Source: Planctomycetota bacterium
GTDB lineage: Bacteria > Planctomycetota > UBA1135 > GCA-002686595
Reading direction: 5' to 3'
DNA length: 40,956 nucleotides
NCBI GenBank assembly: GCA_023150475.1
Contig: JAKLKU010000032.1
Span: 1 to 40,956 of the forward strand
Part shown: in pieces, positions 35,633-40,956 of the stretch
Numbering within the stretch: position 1 is the first letter of the stretch
How the letters are laid out: the number at the start of each line of letters is the position of its first letter
Program-made: the position numbers and the translations under genes
The notes under the pieces: generated by a model
The model's input: the letters and a program-made list of their open reading frames with translations, nothing else
Told to the model about the DNA's origin: nothing
The model's database searches: none

Positions 35633-36391
35633 CCAGATCCTGGTGGAGCCGACGTGCTTCTTGTCCACGCCGCGCGACGAGCGGGTCGGCTCTGCGCCAA
35701 CTCCGAACCCACGCGGTGAGTTTGCGCCGCGCCGCGCGCGTGCAGTTCGGGGCGGCGGTGCAGGGGCGACGTTCGACTCGCGCGCGAACCAGCGGTTCTT
35801 CACGTGTGCCTAGCCTCGACCGGGGTCGACTGGATCCGCGCGGGCGGTTCTCGGACCGCCGGATCGGGGGAAGGTGGAATCGCTGGCTGTTCCGACGGGC
35901 GGCGAGAAACCGAGAACGTCTGCCGTCGAAACCCGATTCGCGAGCGCGGGCTCGTATTCCAACGCTCGCCGAATGCATACCCTCATCAGCGAGTCGCGCT
36001 ACATGTTCAAGGGGGCGCCAGCCTCGCAGGAAAGTTTTTTCGGTGCATCAGGCGCTCGCCGTTGCTAGACGCTCGAGCACGCTGACGCGCAGTTGCACCG
36101 ACGCTTTCGCGACGCGCTCGCCGTGACGCCCGTGCGCAATCCGCGCGGTATGGTTCAGCGGTTGGGCGTGCGGGGGGAACTCGATCGCTTCGAGTGATGG
36201 CCCGTCACGTTGGCCCGGCGATCGGGGCTCGTATCTCCGAACGCTCGTGTCGCCTCCATGGCGCCGTCACACCACCTTCGTCGGCAGGAACTGTACGCCT
36301 AGCACCACTCCCTTCCGACGGGGGCACCCAGTGTGACCTGGTCCGCGTAGGCGGCCTTCCGGCGCCCAACCGCTTTGCGTCCGAGAGGCGA
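35633..36391. other. 759-bp region with no convincing gene
   Basis: Short open frames exist on both strands, but none has a sensible start, composition or recognisable motif. There is an isolated T6 run at 36035-36040 without a hairpin and a TATGGT at 36149. It may be decayed accessory DNA between the small secreted genes and the cupin gene. Confidence 0.5.
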
Positions 36392-36739
36392 CTACGCGTC
36401 GTCGGTGTCCGGAAGTTCCTCGATCGGCTTGGGCAGCAGCACGAGCAGGAGACAGCCGGCGCGCGAGCTCGGACGATGGGCGCTGCCTGATGCGAGGCGA
36501 ACGTACGTGCCCGCGCCGTACGTCGCGCCGCCGTCTTCGAGCGAGCCCTCGAGCACGAAGTACTGTTCGCCGGCCGGGTGGCGATGCGCCGCGTAGCTCG
36601 CGCCCGGTGCGAAGCGCAGCAGCACCGTCGACTCGCCGCTCTCGCGATCGAAGTAGAGCTTCTTCCACGTGACGCCCGCGTGCGGCGAATCGCGCCACGG
36701 CACGTCGTCGCCGAGGGCTGCGAGGACGATCGGCTTCAT
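36392..36739 (-). CDS. ChrR-type cupin domain protein
   Basis: 115 residues, essentially one cupin barrel. The metal-binding face is visible: AAHRHPAGEQYFVLEGSLED holds the two His and the Glu of cupin motif 1, and the second motif contains YVRLASGSAHRPSS with a His. The pattern resembles the C-terminal cupin of ChrR anti-sigma factors and anti-oxidant sensors, but the zinc-binding anti-sigma half is absent, so it is a stand-alone cupin whose ligand is unknown. A C-terminal hydrophobic strand ends in an acidic tail. The ATG overlaps the stop of the M28 peptidase gene upstream by four bases (ATGA), so both are made from the same transcript. Confidence 0.85.
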   Translation of the reverse strand: MKPIVLAALGDDVPWRDSPHAGVTWKKLYFDRESGESTVLLRFAPGASYAAHRHPAGEQYFVLEGSLEDGGATYGAGTYVRLASGSAHRPSSRAGCLLLVLLPKPIEELPDTDDA

Positions 36740-38151
36740 TCGAGGCTCTCCAAGTACCGCAGCGCGCCGAGCCAACCGATGCGTGTGCACCAGCCCATGT
36801 TCCAAGGTTCCTTGTCGGTCGTGTTCTCCGGCGTGTCGCCCGCGGAGTGGTAGTAGAGGTCGTAGTCGACCGACACGACGTCGCGTTCGCGCCAAGATTC
36901 TCCCGGCATGCCGGGCGTGCGCGGATGCTCGGCGGGCTCGCCCCACGCGCTGGTGAAGATGGTCAGCGCGGGCCGCGCGTGCTCTCGGAAGTAGGTCGAG
37001 CCGCTGAACACGTACGAGTCGGTGCCGCCGAGACTCTTGTTGGTCGCCCAACGCTGCGGAAAGCCCGGCGCGCCGCCATGGTCGGCGAGCAGCTCGAGCA
37101 GCACGCGCGCGAACGCGACGTTGGCCGGCACGTCGTCGGGCTCGAGGTTGAGTTGGTCTGCGCCCGACCCGAAGCCCGCTTGGTCGTAGTTGATCACGCC
37201 GAGCAACGCGCCTTCGGTCGGCACTCGCGTCGCGAGGTACTCGCGCGTCGACACGATCTCCGAGCCCCAGATCGCGAAACGGACCTCGCGCGGCGGCGGC
37301 GGCAGTCGGTTCTCGCGCACGGCGCGCGCCCACGCCCGCGCGATCTCGATCACGGTCGCTTCGCCGCTCGCGTTGTCGTCCGCGCCTGGACCGCCGGCGT
37401 CGGAGTCGCCGTGCGCGCAGAAGAGCAGGTGCTCCGCCCTCCACGGCTCGCTCGAGTTCGCGCCGGGGAGGCGCGCGATCACCGTGCGAGCCCGGCCCTT
37501 CTTGATCCGGGCTTCGAGCGACCAACGCACCGTGACCTTCTCGCCCGCGCCGAGCCACTCGCGCAGCCGCGCGCCTTCGTCGCGCGAGATGCCGAACACG
37601 ACCGTCGGATTCGCGTCGCCTTCCGGGAGATGGTGGACGACCGGGTAGGACCCGTCGCGAGTCGTCGCGCCGTCGACGAGCGCGAGTTTCGGTGTCGGAC
37701 CGTCGCGACGCGCGCGAAACCTCCCGGTGAGCCACGCAGCGTCCGCGCGCGGTTCGAGCCCGAGTTCGAACTCGCCGTGGCCGCTCGGCGAATAACCCCA
37801 CGGCCAGGCTCGTTCGAGCACGAGCTCGCTGCCGTCGGCGCGCACGGCGCGCACGGAGAACGCGGTCTCTTCGTGGCACCAACGTTCGCCGTCCTCGAGC
37901 ATCCGCACGTCGAGGCCACCTTCGCGGAAGAGTTGCTCGCGCAGTGCGGCCGCGCGTGCACCCGATTCGGTGCCGCCCATCCGTGGGCCGAGCGCGACGA
38001 GCGCGCGCACCCGCGCCTGGAGCTCGCTCTCCGAAATCGTTGCGGCGAGTTCACGTTCGAGGAGGACACGCGGTGTCGGCGTGGAAAGCAGTTCCCCGAC
38101 GGGCGTCTGGCAGACGAGCACGAGGCTCGCGAAGGCGGCGGTACCGAGCAT
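36736..38151 (-). CDS. secreted M28 family peptidase homologue with altered active site
   Basis: 471 residues. The N-terminus is a signal peptide (MLGTAAFASLVLVCQTPVGE). A helical region and an inserted beta domain precede the M28 fold. Zinc-ligand positions are present: His247 and Asp249 in CAHGDSDAGG, Asp258/259 in GADDNASG, Glu298 in IWGSEIVSTREYL, Asp323 in NYDQAGFG and His435 in YYHSAGDTPEN. In active M28 aminopeptidases the residue before the metal-binding Glu is a second Glu, the general base; here it is Ser297. The enzyme may therefore be inactive or use another base. It differs clearly from the M28 protein at 1632, which keeps the Glu pair. It diverges from the large gene at 38326. 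Confidence 0.88.
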   Translation of the reverse strand: MLGTAAFASLVLVCQTPVGELLSTPTPRVLLERELAATISESELQARVRALVALGPRMGGTESGARAAALREQLFREGGLDVRMLEDGERWCHEETAFSVRAVRADGSELVLERAWPWGYSPSGHGEFELGLEPRADAAWLTGRFRARRDGPTPKLALVDGATTRDGSYPVVHHLPEGDANPTVVFGISRDEGARLREWLGAGEKVTVRWSLEARIKKGRARTVIARLPGANSSEPWRAEHLLFCAHGDSDAGGPGADDNASGEATVIEIARAWARAVRENRLPPPPREVRFAIWGSEIVSTREYLATRVPTEGALLGVINYDQAGFGSGADQLNLEPDDVPANVAFARVLLELLADHGGAPGFPQRWATNKSLGGTDSYVFSGSTYFREHARPALTIFTSAWGEPAEHPRTPGMPGESWRERDVVSVDYDLYYHSAGDTPENTTDKEPWNMGWCTRIGWLGALRYLESLE

Positions 38152-38181
38152 CGGCAGAGTGTGCTTCGCGCCCCGGCAGGT

Positions 38182-38209
38182 CGGAAAGTCCTACCGCGTT
38201 CCTTTTCCG
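38182..38209. promoter_or_regulatory. inverted repeat around a -10-like element upstream of the M28 gene
   Basis: CGGAAA (38182-38187) pairs with TTTCCG (38204-38209). Between them, on the - strand, TAGGAC (38193-38188) lies 36 bases before the M28 ATG and could be its -10 element. The arrangement suggests an operator, but this is inference. Confidence 0.3.
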
Positions 38210-38325
38210 TGGCGAACGTGAAGAACGGGCTTCCCACCGACCGATGAAAACGCCGCTCCCGAGCCGGCCCAGGGCGCGACTTCCTCGTCGCGCTCCCCGT
38301 TCGTCGCGCCGGAGAGCCTTGCACC

Positions 38326-40800
38326 ATGGGGAACCAGAAAGCTCAAGGTCGATCGGACCAGGACCCGCACGCCGACAAGCCGGCGGGCAACCGGCCCGCG
38401 CAGAACGCCCGCATCGCGACGCCTGGCAGCGTGTCGGAAGGACTGCCGCGCGCCGGCGAGGCCGCCGACTTCCTCGGGCTGAATCAAGAGCTCGGTGCGG
38501 CGCCGCCGCCGGCACCCGCTCCGGCGCATGGTGCGCCTGCGCCGCGAGTCGCGCCGCCGTCGCTCTCTGCGCCGGCGCTCTCTTCACCGGCGCTCTCTTC
38601 ACCGGCGCTCTCTTCACCGGCGCTCGGGCGCCAGGACGCGAGCCACTCCGTCGCTCCGGGCTCCGCCGCTCCGACGGTTGCACACGCCGCGCCGAACGTC
38701 GCCGCAGAAGCGAATGCGAGCTGGCTCTTCCAACGCCAGGAACCGGAGACGGTCGTCGTGCCGCCCGCAGTCGAACCGGAGCCCGTGGAAGTCGCGGAGC
38801 CCGCGCCCGAAATCGCCTACCAGGAACCGGAGCCGCCGACACGGCGCATGAAGCCGGTGCTGATCGCGGCCGGCGGCGCTGCGCTGCTCGCGATGATCGG
38901 GTTCGCGACGTGGAGCGCGTTCCGTGCGTCGAAGTCGAACTCCGACGGCGGCGGCGCGCCCGATGTCGTCGCGGGCACGGCGGTTCCGAAAGGACCCGAG
39001 CTCGTCGAACCGACGGCGACACCGTCGCGTTATCCGGGCCGACGCTCGACGAACGGCGGCTCGTCCTCGACGGGTGCAACGGAAAGCCGTGCGGCGCTCG
39101 TGCCCACGCAACCCGAGCCGACGAACGCCTGGAACGATGCGGCGAGTTCGGCGACCGCGACCTTCGACGTCGCGAGCACGGACGATGCGCAGCACGCCGC
39201 GACCGAAGTCGGCAACGACGCCGTCGCGACGGGCGAGCCGGCGCCGACCGAATGGCTCGACGGTGCATCCGGGAGCGGCTTCGACGGAAGCGACGCGTTC
39301 GTGGGCAGCGAGAGCGACGGCATGTCGGGCTCGTCGCACGCCGATCCCACTCACGCGTCGAGCGACCCGTTCGCCGAGCCTGCGACCGAGGGCCTCGGCG
39401 ACGAGGACGGCGCGCACGAAGACGCCTCGTTCGAGGACGAAGTGCCGGAGTTCGACCCGAACCTGCGCAGCGATACGTCCGCAGGAGCGGCGCTGGTCCC
39501 GGCGGCGGGGGAGCTGGCGATCGGGACGCCGGCGACCGGGACGCCGGCGCTGCCGGCCGAGCCGACGCGCGAGCCAAAACTCGAGTCTGAGTCGACGACG
39601 CCTTTCGATCCGGTGCCGCCGTCCGAGCTCGACGCGACCGACTCGAGTGAGCTCCCTGCGCCGGGCGCAGCGACGCCCGCGGGCGAAGTGCACTCCGAGA
39701 GCGACGTGAACGGCGCTCCGGTCGACGAGTCGCTCGGCTCCGCGCCCGCGTCGGAAACGACGGCACCGACGGTCGAAACGACGCTTGCCGAGACGCCCAC
39801 GCACGACGCGGCGTTGCGCGCGCCCGCCGCGGGGCAGTCCGCGGCGATCGTGACGCCGCCGGACGCCGCCGAGCCGAGCCCGTCCGGGACCGCCGGGCCG
39901 GCTGGGCCCGCTGGGCCCGCTGGGGCGGCTGAATCGGCTGAATCGGCTGAGTCGACCCATGCTCCGCGGCTCGAAGCGAACGAGCACACCGCGCCGGTGG
40001 CCACTCCGGACGCGACTTCGTCGCCGAGCGCTCCCCAAGATTCCCGGCCGAACATCAGCGGCTCGCCGATCTCCGCCGAATCGGGCACACCCGTTGGCGT
40101 GGTGCCGATCGTTGGAGCGCCAACCGCGCCGGTCGACGAGCGCGGCGCCTCGTCGATCGCACCGCAGCAGGACAAGTCGAGCGACGTCGCGAAGCCCGAG
40201 AACACTCCAACGACCAAGCCCGTTGGAACGTCGTCGGTCACGAACTCCGGCACGACGCCGGTTGCCGACGTTCCGGTCGTCAAGCAGGTCGATGGCGCGG
40301 CGCCGACCTCCGCACCAGGCGCGCCGGCCGTTCAGAAGTCGACCGACGCAGGCGGCTTGCGAGTGGCGAACTCGAAGGACCTGTCGGGGGTGTGGACCGA
40401 CACCACGATCCCGTTCGATGCCATCGGCGGCGCGAAGCGGCTCCTCACCCCGAGCGTCGGGCGAGTGCGCGTGCACCTCGTGGAGAAGCAGATGCTCGAG
40501 GGCCTGCTCTACTCCGTCGGCGAGAAGCAAGTGACGCTCTCCACCGATCTCGGTCGCATCGGCATCGCCGCGGACCGCGTGCAGAAGATCGAGCGCATCG
40601 AAGTCGCGAAAGTCGATCCCGCGAAGGATCCCGCGGCGAGCGAGCAGCGCATCAAGACGCCGGGCGGGGTGATCTTCGGCAAGGTCGTCTCGACGGAAGG
40701 CGGGCAGACCATCGTCCAGACCAAGGAAGGATCGCGGGTCACGTTCGCGAGCAAGGACATCCAGATCCTGAGCGGCTCGAAGGTTGGCATCAAACCCTGA
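38326..40800 (+). CDS. large Ala/Pro-rich single-pass protein with tandem Sm-like C-terminal domain
   Basis: 824 residues. Residues 1-170 are polar and Pro/Ala-rich, with an exact SSPAL repeat. One membrane span follows MKPVLIAAGGAALLAMIGFA (starting at residue 175). About 450 residues after it are disordered, rich in Ala, Pro, Thr, Ser, Glu and Asp, with GPAGPAGPAG and ESAESAES runs. The last 120 residues form a compact beta-rich domain: VRVHLVEKQMLEGLLYSVGE and VTLSTDLGRIGIAADRVQKI look like an Sm/Hfq-like barrel, and GGVIFGKVVSTEGGQTIVQT with GSRVTFASKDIQIL looks like a second copy. Such tails are sometimes seen in planctomycete membrane proteins. I cannot name a function; a long tether placing a small binding domain across the envelope fits. 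GGAG lies eleven bases before the ATG. Confidence 0.82.
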   Translation: MGNQKAQGRSDQDPHADKPAGNRPAQNARIATPGSVSEGLPRAGEAADFLGLNQELGAAPPPAPAPAHGAPAPRVAPPSLSAPALSSPALSSPALSSPALGRQDASHSVAPGSAAPTVAHAAPNVAAEANASWLFQRQEPETVVVPPAVEPEPVEVAEPAPEIAYQEPEPPTRRMKPVLIAAGGAALLAMIGFATWSAFRASKSNSDGGGAPDVVAGTAVPKGPELVEPTATPSRYPGRRSTNGGSSSTGATESRAALVPTQPEPTNAWNDAASSATATFDVASTDDAQHAATEVGNDAVATGEPAPTEWLDGASGSGFDGSDAFVGSESDGMSGSSHADPTHASSDPFAEPATEGLGDEDGAHEDASFEDEVPEFDPNLRSDTSAGAALVPAAGELAIGTPATGTPALPAEPTREPKLESESTTPFDPVPPSELDATDSSELPAPGAATPAGEVHSESDVNGAPVDESLGSAPASETTAPTVETTLAETPTHDAALRAPAAGQSAAIVTPPDAAEPSPSGTAGPAGPAGPAGAAESAESAESTHAPRLEANEHTAPVATPDATSSPSAPQDSRPNISGSPISAESGTPVGVVPIVGAPTAPVDERGASSIAPQQDKSSDVAKPENTPTTKPVGTSSVTNSGTTPVADVPVVKQVDGAAPTSAPGAPAVQKSTDAGGLRVANSKDLSGVWTDTTIPFDAIGGAKRLLTPSVGRVRVHLVEKQMLEGLLYSVGEKQVTLSTDLGRIGIAADRVQKIERIEVAKVDPAKDPAASEQRIKTPGGVIFGKVVSTEGGQTIVQTKEGSRVTFASKDIQILSGSKVGIKP
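38574..38618 (+). repeat. three tandem copies of a 15-bp repeat
   Basis: GGCGCTCTCTTCACC is repeated three times without change and codes SSPAL repeats in the large Ala/Pro-rich protein. A partial fourth copy follows. Confidence 0.9.
39901..39957 (+). repeat. short in-frame repeats (GPA and ESA units)
   Basis: Near-exact nine-base units (GCTGGGCCC) and then six-residue-type GAATCGGCT units code GPAGPAGPAG and ESAESAES within the disordered part of the large protein. Confidence 0.8.
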
Positions 40801-40818
40801 GACCTCGGGTACTGCCGC

Positions 40819-40956
40819 TCATCGCTGCGCAAGTTCGGGGTTCATGAAGGCGGGGAAGACGCGGTATCGGAGCAGCCGTTCGACGGTCCAGGGCGCCTGC
40901 TCGAGGCCGAGCTTCATCGCCGGGGTGACGCCCGGCTCGTGGTTCACCCGGTCGCG
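40819..40956 (-). CDS. C-terminal fragment of a protein resembling a transposase tail (5' end outside window)
   Basis: The - strand frame is open from the right edge to a TGA at 40821-40819, giving 45 residues: it contains HEPGVTPAMKLGLEQAPWTV and ERLLRYRVFPAFMNPELAQR. The phrase TPAMKLGL followed by W-T and a leucine-rich helix resembles the tail of DDE transposases (the TPAM..GL...W...ELL pattern). With so little of the protein the assignment is tentative. No inverted repeat or target duplication can be checked because the element would lie beyond the window. Confidence 0.45.
   Translation of the reverse strand, partial: RDRVNHEPGVTPAMKLGLEQAPWTVERLLRYRVFPAFMNPELAQR

Noticed and set aside
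36029..36045. T-run as a terminator
   Set aside because: The six T residues are not preceded by a stable hairpin and follow no gene.
35804..36085. short + strand open frames in the 35.6-36.4 kb region
   Set aside because: No ribosome site, no motif and no composition typical of a protein; two frames overlap each other with equal lack of support.

Overview
The window is about 41 kb of high-GC DNA (roughly two thirds G+C), densely packed with bacterial genes. It most resembles a Planctomycetota chromosome. The pointers are a secreted DUF1573 protein, two FG-GAP/VCBS-type secreted proteins (one with a C-terminal cysteine-bearing domain that I associate with deep planctomycete lineages), an ECF sigma factor with a C-terminal His/Cys motif, an FGE-sulfatase-type lipoprotein, and several conserved proteins of unknown role. 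The phylum call is an inference from gene content; there is no rRNA or tRNA gene here to anchor it. GTG and TTG starts are common, Shine-Dalgarno sites are often weak or absent, and six gene pairs overlap by four bases (GTGA or ATGA).

Layout. 1-4.5 kb: the end of a membrane protein, an ECF sigma factor, a secreted M28 metallopeptidase and an FG-GAP protein, all on +. 4.5-8.1 kb: pyruvate phosphate dikinase and a small lipoprotein on -, converging with the FG-GAP gene over a bidirectional hairpin. 8.2-9.5 kb: a DUF1573 protein ending in a strong intrinsic terminator. 9.6-19.0 kb: one long + strand cluster of a type IV pilus/type II secretion motor set (PilB-like, PilT, a second PilB-like, PilC), a membrane histidine kinase and two CNNM/CBS membrane proteins. 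19.1-23.4 kb: a conserved small secreted protein, a membrane-tethered excisionase-like protein, a 17-bp tandem repeat, an OmpA-type lipoprotein, an FGE-like lipoprotein and RsmA/KsgA. 23.4-27.65 kb: an unusual G-tract and hairpin-rich spacer, then dnaG-rpoD (the macromolecular synthesis pair) with a terminator. 27.7-33.4 kb: a coiled-coil zinc-ribbon protein, a TIGR01212-type radical SAM protein, the second FG-GAP protein and SelB (selenocysteine elongation factor). 33.4-36.4 kb: a lower-GC accessory stretch with four small, mostly secreted proteins of unknown function on - and long non-coding spacers. 36.4-38.2 kb: a cupin overlapping a second, divergent M28 peptidase with an altered catalytic motif. 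38.3-40.8 kb: a very large Ala/Pro-rich single-pass protein with a tandem Sm-like tail. The right edge cuts a - strand gene whose tail looks like that of a transposase.

How the genes fit together: the pil cluster provides the ATPases and platform for a pilus or secretion machine, but no pilin, secretin or alignment proteins are present, so it must work with genes elsewhere. The dnaG-rpoD-rsmA neighbourhood is housekeeping. SelB implies that the cell makes selenoproteins. I see no complete mobile element, CRISPR array, tRNA or rRNA. The best candidates for something undescribed are the structured spacer before dnaG, the membrane-tethered excisionase-like protein, the fused sigma/His-Cys protein, the Sm-tailed giant protein, and the low-GC set of small secreted proteins.
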